NCBI RefSeq assembly: GCF_009741275.1
Contig: NZ_WOWS01000001.1
Location: forward strand, 868,001 to 932,000
Direction: 5' to 3'
Length of the DNA: 64,000 bases
DNA from: Winogradskyella endarachnes
GTDB lineage: Bacteria > Bacteroidota > Bacteroidia > Flavobacteriales > Flavobacteriaceae
The stretch's first letter is position 1; each line of letters begins with the position of its first letter. Below the pieces are notes generated by a model. That model did no database searches, had not been told where the DNA came from, and worked only from the letters and a program-made list of their open reading frames with translations. Positions 1 through 8,461 of the stretch are shown here, in pieces. A program made the position numbers and the translations under genes.

Positions 1-209
1 CCAACAAAAAGGTTATAGAATGGCACTACGAAAAAACAAACACCGATTATTTAAACGAAATAAAAGACAACCAACTTAAAACATTATTTAAACGTGTATC
101 TTATATATACGATTATGTTTGGTATGGTGAATTCCCAATAAATGAGGCAAGTTTTAATAAAAATAAAGCTGATTTTAATCAACTCATAAAAACATCTCAA
201 CATGGATAA
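1..209 (+). CDS. DUF4129-type membrane protein, C-terminal end (partial)
   Basis: An open frame enters from the left edge (codons begin at base 3) and ends in TAA at 207-209, giving the last 68 residues of a protein. The tail is rich in Tyr, Trp and charged residues and fits the cytoplasmic end of the DUF4129 proteins that sit just upstream of DUF4350, MoxR and DUF58 genes in flavobacteria. It overlaps the next start codon by 8 bp, so the genes are probably translated together. The family call relies mostly on gene order, because the recognisable N-terminal part lies outside the window. Confidence 0.65.
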   Translation, partial: NKKVIEWHYEKTNTDYLNEIKDNQLKTLFKRVSYIYDYVWYGEFPINEASFNKNKADFNQLIKTSQHG

Positions 210-1401
210 GCGTTCTAAAATTGCGCTCTATATCATTGGCGCAGTAATTGTTTTTATGATGATAGCAGAAATTGCCAAACCAAAAGCTCTAAATTGGCGA
301 AATTCTTATTCTGCTGCAGATAAGATTCCTTTAGGTTGCTTTGTACTTTTTAATGAACTTGAAACATTTTCTAAAGGAGACGTTTTAGTTTCTAAACAAT
401 CTGTTTACGAATATTTAAAAGACCAAGAATTCTCAGAACCCAAGTCGTTAATGCTTATTAATAATTTAGTAAGTTTTGATAATGAAGAATCTAACGCATT
501 AATGAAATTTGTGGAAGACGGTAATACCGTCTTCATTAGCAGCTCCTATTTCTATGGTAATGTACTAGATACACTAAATGTAAGCGTACAAAAACAATAC
601 ACTGATATTTACAGAAAAGAAGCTAAAAATAAATTTACAAGTCCACATTTACAAGACAACAATAGATTATATAAAGATGTTATTGAAAACAGCTTTTTTG
701 AATCTATTGACACCTTAAAAACAACTGTTTTAGGAACCTTAACTTCTAAAAATGAAGATGATGAAGATGAAACACATGCCAATTTCATAAAAGTAGATTT
801 TGGTAAAAATAATGGCCAATTTATTTTACACACTAATCCCTTTGCGTTCACTAATTACCATCTATTAAATGATAATGAAAATTATGCCGCAACAGTTTTA
901 TCTTACTTGCCAAAACAACAAATTATTTGGGATAACAATTACAAAAGCGGACGCAAAATAATAACCAGTCCTCTCCGCTTCATTCTATCTAATTCGGCCT
1001 TAAAATGGGCTTTTTATATAAGTATGTTTGGTTTAATTCTCTTTGTTATTTTTAGAGGAAAACGTACGCAACGTATTATTCCTGTTATTAAAAAATTAGA
1101 TAATGCTACTGTAGATTTTACAAGGACTATTGGAGAATTATATTACCAACATGGTAATTTTACCAATATTATACAAAAGAAGATTCAGTACTTTTTAGAA
1201 CACATTAGAACGCGTTATTACTTAGAAACTAATCAATTTAATTCTAAATTTATAGACAATCTTGCCGCAAAATCTAGTAACACTAAAGAAGAGACTAAAA
1301 ACTTAGTAGATTACATTGTTTTTTTAAAGTCTAAACCCTATCATACAGAGCAAGACCTGATAGAATTGAATAAAAAAATAGAACATTTTAAACGAACATA
1401 A
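202..1401 (+). CDS. DUF4350 domain-containing membrane protein
   Basis: A 399-aa protein with a membrane helix near residues 8-22, a long extracytoplasmic domain and a second helix near 268-286, followed by a charged cytoplasmic tail. Its order (DUF4129, DUF4350, MoxR, DUF58) is the standard flavobacterial one. DUF4350 proteins have no established biochemical role; the company of a MoxR ATPase and a DUF58 protein suggests a part in assembling or maturing an envelope or metal-dependent complex, which is inference. The start overlaps the end of the previous gene and only 6 bp separate it from the MoxR gene. Confidence 0.8.
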   Translation: MDKRSKIALYIIGAVIVFMMIAEIAKPKALNWRNSYSAADKIPLGCFVLFNELETFSKGDVLVSKQSVYEYLKDQEFSEPKSLMLINNLVSFDNEESNALMKFVEDGNTVFISSSYFYGNVLDTLNVSVQKQYTDIYRKEAKNKFTSPHLQDNNRLYKDVIENSFFESIDTLKTTVLGTLTSKNEDDEDETHANFIKVDFGKNNGQFILHTNPFAFTNYHLLNDNENYAATVLSYLPKQQIIWDNNYKSGRKIITSPLRFILSNSALKWAFYISMFGLILFVIFRGKRTQRIIPVIKKLDNATVDFTRTIGELYYQHGNFTNIIQKKIQYFLEHIRTRYYLETNQFNSKFIDNLAAKSSNTKEETKNLVDYIVFLKSKPYHTEQDLIELNKKIEHFKRT

Positions 1402-1407
1402 GTTATT

Positions 1408-2499
1408 ATGGAAGATCAACATATACCATCATCAGATAATTTTGATGACAAAAAAACTACAGAAGAAAACAAAGTTACCCCTTCTAATACTGAAACAGCA
1501 AGCACGCAAGAAACTGCAAAAACGGAATCCGAAGGTTTTCAAAATCGTATAAACCTTCAACCTTTACAAAAGAGTGTTGAAGACATTAAGAATGAAATTG
1601 CAAAATTCATTGTTGGACAAAATGAAATGATTGAGCTTTTAATTATTTCTATTTTAACTAATGGACATTCACTTATAGAAGGTGTTCCTGGTGTTGCAAA
1701 AACGGTTACGGCTAAAATGTTAGCTAAAACTATGGCTGTTGATTTTAGTAGAATTCAATTCACACCAGATTTAATGCCAAGTGATATTCTTGGTACTTCA
1801 ATTTTTAATGTAAAATCGAGTGAATTCGAGTATAAAAAAGGACCTATTTTCTCCAACATCGTTCTAATTGATGAAATTAACAGAGCACCTGCAAAAACAC
1901 AAGCAGCTTTGTTTGAGGTGATGGCAGAACGTCAAATAACTATGGATGGTGCGCGTTATGATATGCAATTACCCTTTTTAGTTTTCGCTACACAAAACCC
2001 AATTGAACAAGAAGGAACTTACCGATTACCAGAAGCGCAATTAGACCGTTTTTTATTTAAAATAGATGTAGATTATCCTTCTTTAGAAGATGAAATTCAA
2101 ATTTTAGTAGATAATCATTCGCGCCAAGACAAAATGGATTTTGATTCAATTAAAGCTGTGTTGTCTGCAGAATCTATTAAGAATTATCAAAACCTTATTA
2201 AGCAAATTATTGTGGAAGATAACCTATTAAATTACATTGCTTCCATAATTCATAATACCAGAACCAACGCTAATTTGTATTTAGGAGCTTCACCAAGAGC
2301 TTCAATTGCTATATTAAATGCTGCCAAAGCAAATGCAGCTATTAATGGTAGAGATTTTGTAACGCCAGACGATATTAAACGTTGTACAAAAGCGGTTTTA
2401 AAACACAGATTAGTATTAACACCAGAACGCGAAATGGAAGCCTTTACAGTAGATAAAGTTGTAGACCAAATCCTTGAAACTATTGAGATTCCTAGATAG
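1408..2499 (+). CDS. MoxR family AAA+ ATPase
   Basis: A 363-aa AAA+ ATPase of the MoxR group. A low-complexity acidic/Ser/Thr/Glu N-terminus (about 45 residues) precedes the ATPase core, which has Walker A GVPGVAKT, Walker B LIDEINRAP and the sensor segment FATQNP. MoxR ATPases act as chaperones that help load cofactors or mature membrane-bound complexes and are regularly coupled to DUF58 or vWA proteins. The stop codon shares one base with the GTG start of the DUF58 gene downstream. The long N-terminal extension is probably disordered. Confidence 0.93.
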   Translation: MEDQHIPSSDNFDDKKTTEENKVTPSNTETASTQETAKTESEGFQNRINLQPLQKSVEDIKNEIAKFIVGQNEMIELLIISILTNGHSLIEGVPGVAKTVTAKMLAKTMAVDFSRIQFTPDLMPSDILGTSIFNVKSSEFEYKKGPIFSNIVLIDEINRAPAKTQAALFEVMAERQITMDGARYDMQLPFLVFATQNPIEQEGTYRLPEAQLDRFLFKIDVDYPSLEDEIQILVDNHSRQDKMDFDSIKAVLSAESIKNYQNLIKQIIVEDNLLNYIASIIHNTRTNANLYLGASPRASIAILNAAKANAAINGRDFVTPDDIKRCTKAVLKHRLVLTPEREMEAFTVDKVVDQILETIEIPR

Positions 2500-3830
2500 T
2501 GAAGCGTTTTTTTAAACATACTTATTTGACCTTTCGGTTTTTTGTTGTTGCCATGATTTTTGTAGCACTGTTTATCCTCGCCTACATTTACCCTGGTTTA
2601 GAGAGCATTGTGACCATTTTATTTTTTATTGCGCTAGGTTTAGTACTCATTGATTTTGTATTATTATTTAAACAAAAAGGAATTTCAGCATCACGTATTC
2701 TACCAGAAAAATTAAGTAATGGTGATGATAACCCAATTGAAATCACCATTGAAAATGCTTATAATTTTAGAACTGATTTACAGTTAATAGACGAAATGCC
2801 TTTTCAATACCAAAAGCGCGATTTTGAAATTAATACTCAACTCAGCAAGCTTAACAAAAAGAAAATCACATATACCTTAAGACCATTAGAACGTGGCGAA
2901 TATTACTTTGGTAATCTCAACATTTTCGTTAATTCACCTATTGGTTTAGTTACGCGACGCTTTCAGTTTGCAAAAGATGCTATGGTACCCAATTATCCAT
3001 CATTTTTGCAACTGAGAAAGTATATGCTTTTGGCATTTTCTAATAAATTGTTTGAATATGGTTTAAAGAAAATACGAAGAATTGGTAATACCATGGAGTT
3101 TGAGCAAATTAAGGATTACGTTAATGGTGACGACATAAGAAACATTAACTGGAAAGCAACAGCCAAGCGAAACCAATTAATGGTAAATCAGTTTCAAGAT
3201 GAGCGCTCGCAACCTATTTATTCGGTAATAGATAAAGGAAGAGCCATGAAAATGCCTTTTGACGGTTTAAGCCTCTTAGATTATGCCATAAATGCAACAT
3301 TAGTAATTAGTAATGTGGCTTTAAAAAAACAAGATAAAGCCGGAATGTTTACTTTTTCTCGTAAGGTTGAAAATAAAGTGGTTGCAGAAAGACGACCTTC
3401 TCAAATGAATAAAATTCTAGAAACCTTATATAATGTAAACACTGATTTCTCAGAATCCGATTTTTCAAGATTATATATAGATGTTAAACGAAGCCTTACA
3501 CAACGTGGTCTACTTCTGCTCTACACTAATTTTGAAACTTTAGACGCACTACATCGCCAGTTACCTTATTTAAAAGCTATTGCAAAGCACCATCTTTTAG
3601 TTGTTATCTTTTTTGAAAACACAGAACTAGAGAAGTTAACTAATATAGAAGCGCATAATACATTTGAAATTTTTCAGAAAACTATAGCTGAGAAATTTAT
3701 GTACGAAAAAAAACTTATCGTCAACGAGCTTCAAAAACATGGTATTCAGTCTATTTTAACAGCACCTGAACATCTAACAATAAATACTATTAACAAATAT
3801 TTAGAGATTAAAGCGAGAGGGCTTTTGTAG
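2499..3830 (+). CDS. DUF58 domain-containing protein
   Basis: A 443-aa protein with two N-terminal membrane helices (about residues 12-55) and a C-terminal DUF58 module, recognised by the NGDDIRNINWKATAKR segment followed by a vWA-like fold. DUF58 proteins are the usual partners of MoxR ATPases. The start is GTG at 2499, overlapping the MoxR stop by one base; the next in-frame Met lies inside the first helix, so GTG is preferred. The gene ends directly against a 7-bp tandem repeat array. Confidence 0.88.
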   Translation: MKRFFKHTYLTFRFFVVAMIFVALFILAYIYPGLESIVTILFFIALGLVLIDFVLLFKQKGISASRILPEKLSNGDDNPIEITIENAYNFRTDLQLIDEMPFQYQKRDFEINTQLSKLNKKKITYTLRPLERGEYYFGNLNIFVNSPIGLVTRRFQFAKDAMVPNYPSFLQLRKYMLLAFSNKLFEYGLKKIRRIGNTMEFEQIKDYVNGDDIRNINWKATAKRNQLMVNQFQDERSQPIYSVIDKGRAMKMPFDGLSLLDYAINATLVISNVALKKQDKAGMFTFSRKVENKVVAERRPSQMNKILETLYNVNTDFSESDFSRLYIDVKRSLTQRGLLLLYTNFETLDALHRQLPYLKAIAKHHLLVVIFFENTELEKLTNIEAHNTFEIFQKTIAEKFMYEKKLIVNELQKHGIQSILTAPEHLTINTINKYLEIKARGLL

Positions 3831-3900
3831 TGATTAATAATTAGTGATTGGTCATTGGTCATTGGTGATTGGTCATTGGTCATTGGTGATTGGTGATTGG
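3831..3900. repeat. Heptanucleotide tandem repeat array, unit TSATTGG
   Basis: Starting with the first base after the DUF58 stop codon are two degenerate 7-bp units, then eight back-to-back units from 3845 to 3900. Each of the eight reads T-G/C-ATTGG, and the second base runs G,C,C,G,C,C,G,G. The array is non-coding and has no dyad symmetry. It resembles the arrays at 52753-52787, 52854-52902 and 61762-61838, which also have period 7. Confidence 0.9.
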
Positions 3901-4047
3901 TTGAAACTTACTTCAAATAAAATAACAACTCATCCTATTAAAATTACAATTCAGTAAATACAATTAAAAAAACAATACCTATTGTTAGATATTTGAATCA
4001 TCAAACAAAACGAATAGTATTTATCACTAACCATTAAACTTCAAATT

Positions 4048-4461
4048 ATGAAAAATTTATTTTTAACATTAACACTTGTATTAACTTCATTGTTAGGCTT
4101 TTCTCAAGACACAGCAACTATTACAGTAACAATTGATAATGTTACCAGTGATAAAGGTTTAGTTATGATGTCTCTGCACAATAAAGACACCTTTATGAAA
4201 GCTAAAGCTATAATGAATGCAAAATCTGAAATAAAGGATGGTAAGGTCGCTATCACTTTTGAAAACGTAGAAGCTGGTGAATATGCAATTATTGCTTTTC
4301 ATGATGCTAATGAAAACAATAATATGGATTTTAGTGAAAATGGAATGCCTTTAGAATCTTACGGTATGTCTAATAACTCTATGTCTTTTGGCCCTCCAAA
4401 TTATGATGATGCCAAATTTAAAGTAGAGGACACTAATCTAGAACTTAATATTAGATTCTAA
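4048..4461 (+). CDS. DUF2141 domain-containing secreted protein
   Basis: A 137-aa protein with a signal peptide ending near residue 19 (LLGFSQ) and a single DUF2141 domain, a small beta-sandwich-like secreted family common in Bacteroidota. Typical features are the TVTIDNVTSDKGLVMMSLHN opening strand and the AFHDANENNNMDFSENGMP segment rich in Asp and Asn. No enzymatic activity is known for the family. The gene stands alone, with a strong hairpin terminator just downstream. Confidence 0.85.
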   Translation: MKNLFLTLTLVLTSLLGFSQDTATITVTIDNVTSDKGLVMMSLHNKDTFMKAKAIMNAKSEIKDGKVAITFENVEAGEYAIIAFHDANENNNMDFSENGMPLESYGMSNNSMSFGPPNYDDAKFKVEDTNLELNIRF

Positions 4462-4495
4462 AAAAAACATTATCATCAATCTAAAAAAAGACAGG

Positions 4496-4524
4496 CCTTC
4501 GATAAAAACTATCGAAGGTTTTTT
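4496..4524 (+). terminator. Rho-independent terminator after DUF2141 gene
   Basis: An 8-bp perfect stem, CCTTCGAT / ATCGAAGG, with a 7-nt loop, followed by six T residues. It lies between convergent genes. An A-run before the stem means it could also stop minus-strand transcription of the TonB receptor gene. Confidence 0.85.
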
Positions 4525-4531
4525 CATTATA

Positions 4532-6838
4532 TCACCAATATAGTCTAAACATAAAGTTTGGTGTAATACCAATAGAATAACGTTCTATTATTTCAACAGA
4601 ATCATTTAAACTGTTGTTTCCTCTATACTCTCTTGAAATGAGATTATTTCTGTTGTACAAATTCCGAACCGACAAACCAATTTTACCTCTTAGTTTATTT
4701 CTTTTAGACATTTTAAACGTATAGGTTGAAGATAAATCTAAACGATGATAAACAGGTAATTGCCCTGTGTTAATGCCATTATTAAACTCTAAGTCACCTA
4801 AACTATTATCGCTAGCTATAGTGTACGGTCTTCCGGTTTGCCATTTCCAACCTAAGGCTACTTGAAATCCATGTAACTTATAGCTTAAAGCGGTAGATAT
4901 GGCATTAGTTATGTTAGTCCTAGAATTAAAAGCCTTATTATTATTTAAATCACTAAACTGACTTTTTGCGTTGATGTAAGAATAACTAATCCAAGAGTTA
5001 AATCTTCTAAACCGCTTTTTAAGAAACACATCTGCTCCAAAAATATTTTGATTACCTATATTGAAACCAATATTCTCTGGGTTTAAAAATCCTAAAGATA
5101 AAGCCGAAATATTTTTCATACGTTTTAGGTAGATATCTGTATCTACACTAAACCCACTTTTAGAATAAATAAAACCAAGTGAAGCATGCTTACTATTAAT
5201 TATTGGTGAATTTTCTCCATTGGCAAGTCTCCAAACTCTATTTTCTAAAGACAAGTCACTAAAAACGGTTTCATCAATTTCGCTAATAATCTGGTTTTTA
5301 ATTTCTGCACTGGCCTGTAACTTAAAATATTGACTGAGGTCTTTAAAAACAAGTAGTCTTGGTTCTAATCGTATAGCATCTAGTTCTTGAAAATAGGTGT
5401 TTCTTAAACCAAAAGATATATCAAAAAAATTAGGGTTTTTATAATCTACATTAACATAAGCACTATGCGTTTGCACTATGTTTTCTTCAGAATCTAGCAC
5501 GAATCTTAAGTTGGTGGTGTTTAAAAACGCATAAGCCACATCTTTTAATGTATACTGATAACCAAAGTCGTAATTAAACTTTTTTGAGACTCTGTAATTT
5601 AATTCTGTGGATAATCCTGAATCAAAAATTATATTTCGTTTTTCGAAATTAGAAACCTGTTCGTTGTTTTCAAAAGTTAGAAAATTGTAATTGAGCTCGT
5701 AGTCAGAAAAATAGGCCTGAGTTTTCTGTTGTAACTTATTATTCCATTTAAAATTCCAACGTAAACTATAACCAGCATTTCTAATGTTTAGAAGATCATT
5801 AAAGCTTCTATCTGTGTTAGATTCAATTGAAAAATAATCTAACTGATTATCAATATTTATAATACTTGCATAGAAACTATGAGCGGTATTTAACTTATAA
5901 TTCAACTTTAAATTATAGTCTATAAATGAAAAATCATTTTCGCCTTCTTCTGCTTCATTAATCTTAGTGCTATTAAAAACCTTATCTGCAAATTGATTGA
6001 ATGTAAATGTTTCAAAAACATCAGTATAACTTCTTCTTAAGGATGCCTGTATATTTAGCTTATCTTTTATTATTGGTAATTCTATAACAGCATCTGCATT
6101 AACGCCATTAATACCAATTTCAGTATTAAGTGTATTGGCTATCTCATTTTTAGAATTAATATTTATTACTGAAGATAAGCGTTCTCCATACCTAGCATGC
6201 GTGCCTTTATTTATAAAGTTTATTTCTGAGGCCACATTTGGATTTAAAGGTGATATCATCCCAAATAAGTGTCCTTTGTGATAAATATTTATACCATCCC
6301 AAATTATACGGTTTTGATCTGCATAACCACCTCTAACAAAAAAGCCTGATGCAGTTTCGTTAGGACTCAATACGCCTGGTAATAATTGAATACTTTCTAA
6401 AACATCTGGCTCTGTTATACCTGGTAGAATACCCAATTGAGAAGGATATAACTTATAGGTACCATCACTGTTTTTCTCTATACCTTTTGTAAGGTAGCTT
6501 TTAATAAGGACTAGATCTAATTTTTTGGTATTATCTATTTCTTCTTGTTGCGCTAAACTAACAACAACATAGCGTTTCTCAATAATCTTATAATTAAGGT
6601 TAGTTTGTGTTTTTAATTCATTTAAAACCTCTAACAAAGTTCTCTTTTTACGAGTTACGGAAATTCTTTTATCCTTAACATAATCGTCTTTATAAGAAAA
6701 CAAAACATTGTAAGTATCTTCTATGTCTTCAATAGCATTTTGTAGTAATACATCTTTGAACTCTATGTAAAAAGCCTCTTCTTGAGAAAAGGCTAGTGTA
6801 GGTAGTAACATTAAGACCAAGATATATATTAACCTCAT
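4532..6838 (-). CDS. TonB-dependent receptor with N-terminal STN signalling domain
   Basis: A 768-aa outer-membrane receptor. A signal peptide (to about residue 18) is followed by an STN domain (about 23-93), a plug domain (about 125-235, with the FFVRGGYADQNRIIWDGI stretch) and a 22-strand-type barrel ending in a C-terminal aromatic residue (RLYW). STN domains of FecA-type transducers contact FecR in the periplasm, and the gene directly follows a FecR gene with a 4-bp overlap. The substrate is unknown: there is no SusD-like gene, siderophore gene or polysaccharide enzyme nearby. It is shorter than SusC-type receptors and lacks the usual carboxypeptidase-like N-terminal extension. Confidence 0.88.
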   Translation of the reverse strand: MRLIYILVLMLLPTLAFSQEEAFYIEFKDVLLQNAIEDIEDTYNVLFSYKDDYVKDKRISVTRKKRTLLEVLNELKTQTNLNYKIIEKRYVVVSLAQQEEIDNTKKLDLVLIKSYLTKGIEKNSDGTYKLYPSQLGILPGITEPDVLESIQLLPGVLSPNETASGFFVRGGYADQNRIIWDGINIYHKGHLFGMISPLNPNVASEINFINKGTHARYGERLSSVININSKNEIANTLNTEIGINGVNADAVIELPIIKDKLNIQASLRRSYTDVFETFTFNQFADKVFNSTKINEAEEGENDFSFIDYNLKLNYKLNTAHSFYASIINIDNQLDYFSIESNTDRSFNDLLNIRNAGYSLRWNFKWNNKLQQKTQAYFSDYELNYNFLTFENNEQVSNFEKRNIIFDSGLSTELNYRVSKKFNYDFGYQYTLKDVAYAFLNTTNLRFVLDSEENIVQTHSAYVNVDYKNPNFFDISFGLRNTYFQELDAIRLEPRLLVFKDLSQYFKLQASAEIKNQIISEIDETVFSDLSLENRVWRLANGENSPIINSKHASLGFIYSKSGFSVDTDIYLKRMKNISALSLGFLNPENIGFNIGNQNIFGADVFLKKRFRRFNSWISYSYINAKSQFSDLNNNKAFNSRTNITNAISTALSYKLHGFQVALGWKWQTGRPYTIASDNSLGDLEFNNGINTGQLPVYHRLDLSSTYTFKMSKRNKLRGKIGLSVRNLYNRNNLISREYRGNNSLNDSVEIIERYSIGITPNFMFRLYW

Positions 6839-7761
6839 TCTTTATAGCTCAGTTTAATGTTACCTTTTTCTCTTTCATTATATGTAATATTGAGCGTTTC
6901 AAATACTGTTTTTAAAGCAATATTTAAACTATCGTGCGGAAAACTACCTGTAAATGCTTCTGAGTTGTCAATGGCTTCTGTATTAAACTTTACATTGTAT
7001 TTATTTTCTAAGGCTTTTACAACATAACGTACAGGTACACTTTTAAATGTGCTTTCACCATGTATCCATGTTGGCATTTTATTAGAACTTTTATATGTTT
7101 TAATAGCGTCTCCATTTACACTTCTTAGAGCATTATGAGGTAATAGAATGTTTTCTGACTGTATAGTTTTTACAAGCACTTTACCTTCAAAACATACAAC
7201 ATCAAAAAAACCATTTGTAGTATTTACATTAAATTGAGTTCCTAATACTGACACTGAGCCATTATCAGTATTTACAACAAACGTTTTGCCTTTAGCTACT
7301 TTAAAATAGGCTTCTCCTTCTAGATAAAGTTTACGATCATTTTTCCAACCATCTTCATCGTAAATAAGCTTAGATTTAGAATTTAAAATAACTTCAGAAC
7401 CATCTAAAAGTGCAATTGTTTTATGCTCTCCAAAATCTGTTTCAATTATAACTTCATTACTCGTTGTAAACATAAACAGGCCAAATAACATTACTATTGA
7501 AGCTGCAATACCAATAGCCCAATTTGTATAAAGTGGCTTAACTTTTGGTGGCTTCTGCTCTATTTGTTTTTTAATCTTTACAAATGATTTATCGACAGAA
7601 GCATCGAGTTGCTGTTTAACATTAAAACCTTTTCGTAACTTTAAAAACATAGTATAATCCTCCTCACTTACCAAATGCTTTAGTTCAGTATCTGTAAGCT
7701 CTCCTTCTAACCATTTGGCTAAAAACGTATCTGAATTGTTATGTAAATGCTCTTTATTCAT
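6835..7761 (-). CDS. FecR family anti-sigma factor / signal transducer
   Basis: A 308-aa single-pass inner-membrane protein. The N-terminal cytoplasmic anti-sigma part (about 1-80) is followed by a membrane helix (about 83-103), a FecR domain (about 107-205, with the FGEHKTIALLDGSEVILNS repeat-type strands) and a C-terminal DUF4974 domain (about 240-305). In this family the periplasmic part receives a signal from the TonB receptor and releases the ECF sigma factor. The stop overlaps the receptor start by 4 bp. A promoter-like motif shared with the Kazal-like lipoprotein gene lies 14 bases upstream, at 7776-7805. Confidence 0.92.
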   Translation of the reverse strand: MNKEHLHNNSDTFLAKWLEGELTDTELKHLVSEEDYTMFLKLRKGFNVKQQLDASVDKSFVKIKKQIEQKPPKVKPLYTNWAIGIAASIVMLFGLFMFTTSNEVIIETDFGEHKTIALLDGSEVILNSKSKLIYDEDGWKNDRKLYLEGEAYFKVAKGKTFVVNTDNGSVSVLGTQFNVNTTNGFFDVVCFEGKVLVKTIQSENILLPHNALRSVNGDAIKTYKSSNKMPTWIHGESTFKSVPVRYVVKALENKYNVKFNTEAIDNSEAFTGSFPHDSLNIALKTVFETLNITYNEREKGNIKLSYKE

Positions 7762-7775
7762 TTGATTCTAATATT

Positions 7776-7805
7776 AAGACAACATTAAATTGCAAAACCC
7801 TACTT
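7776..7805 (-). promoter_or_regulatory. Putative ECF-sigma promoter of the fecR gene
   Basis: Read on the minus strand the site is AAGTAGGGTTTT, then 8 nt, then ATGTTGTCTT, ending 14 bases before the fecR start codon. The same two blocks with the same 8-nt gap occur on the plus strand at 8385-8414. The two-block layout with fixed spacing is what an ECF sigma factor would recognise (-35 and -10 elements), and the nearest such factor is the gene at 7819-8331. Recognition by that factor is inferred. Confidence 0.65.
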
Positions 7806-7818
7806 TCTTATAGATTAT

Positions 7819-8331
7819 TTACACATTTCCTATCTCTTTTCGCATTATAATTAGTGCTTGATGCATCCGTTTTTCTACAGCTTTTACACTAATATTTAGT
7901 TGCTCTGCTATCTCTTTATATTTTTTCTTCTCTATTCTATTCATTAAGAAAACTTCGCGTTGTTTTTCTGGTAAAGAATCAATAGTAGCCTCTAGCTTTT
8001 CCATAAATTCCTTTTCTAACAAGATAAACTCTGGAGACTCATTAGAACTTTCTTTCTTATGCTGTTTATTAAAATTTTGAACCACTTTCTGGTGCTTTAC
8101 CTCATTTAAAAACATATTGTTAGCAATACTAAATATGTAACTTTTTACTTTGTTATAATCTACATTACTACAATTATTCCATAATTTTATAAATACATCT
8201 TGCATTAAATCTTCTGCCCTTTCAATATCTTGCGTTTTAAAAAACAGAAAACGCCTTATGTCTTTTGCGTAAGCTTTATAGATCTTCTCAAAGGTTTTTG
8301 AGTGACAAATATTACGGTTATCTTTAAACAT
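7819..8331 (-). CDS. RNA polymerase ECF sigma-70 factor, FecI-type
   Basis: A 170-aa sigma factor with region 2 (about residues 12-75, including RAEDLMQDVFIKLWNN) and region 4 (about 115-165, SLPEKQREVFLMNRIEKKKYKEIA and an HTH). The length is standard for Bacteroidota FecI-like factors. It is followed on the same strand by fecR and the TonB receptor gene, forming a cell-surface signalling set. The 57-bp gap before fecR carries its own promoter-like motif, so fecR and the receptor gene could be induced separately from basal sigma expression. Confidence 0.94.
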   Translation of the reverse strand: MFKDNRNICHSKTFEKIYKAYAKDIRRFLFFKTQDIERAEDLMQDVFIKLWNNCSNVDYNKVKSYIFSIANNMFLNEVKHQKVVQNFNKQHKKESSNESPEFILLEKEFMEKLEATIDSLPEKQREVFLMNRIEKKKYKEIAEQLNISVKAVEKRMHQALIIMRKEIGNV

Positions 8332-8384
8332 TAGCGCTTTTGAAATTTCAGTTTCAAAACTATGAAAAAAATAATTTGAGAAAA

Positions 8385-8414
8385 AAGTAGGGTTTTATAA
8401 AGTTATGTTGTCTT
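8385..8414 (+). promoter_or_regulatory. Putative ECF-sigma promoter of the Kazal-like lipoprotein gene
   Basis: AAGTAGGGTTTT, 8 nt, ATGTTGTCTT on the plus strand, ending 47 bases before the start codon at 8462. All 22 defined bases and the gap length match the site in front of fecR on the opposite strand (7776-7805). The chance of two such matches around one sigma gene is low, so a common regulator is likely. That the regulator is the adjacent ECF factor is inference. Confidence 0.65.
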
Positions 8415-8461
8415 GTTAATGATTAACCTCAATAAAACTAGTTAAACCAAAAACAATTACA

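Noticed and set aside
7794-8396. 13-bp inverted repeat flanking the ECF sigma gene as a sign of a mobile element
   Set aside because: The arms are part of two longer, outward-pointing promoter-like motifs and there is no transposase or target duplication.
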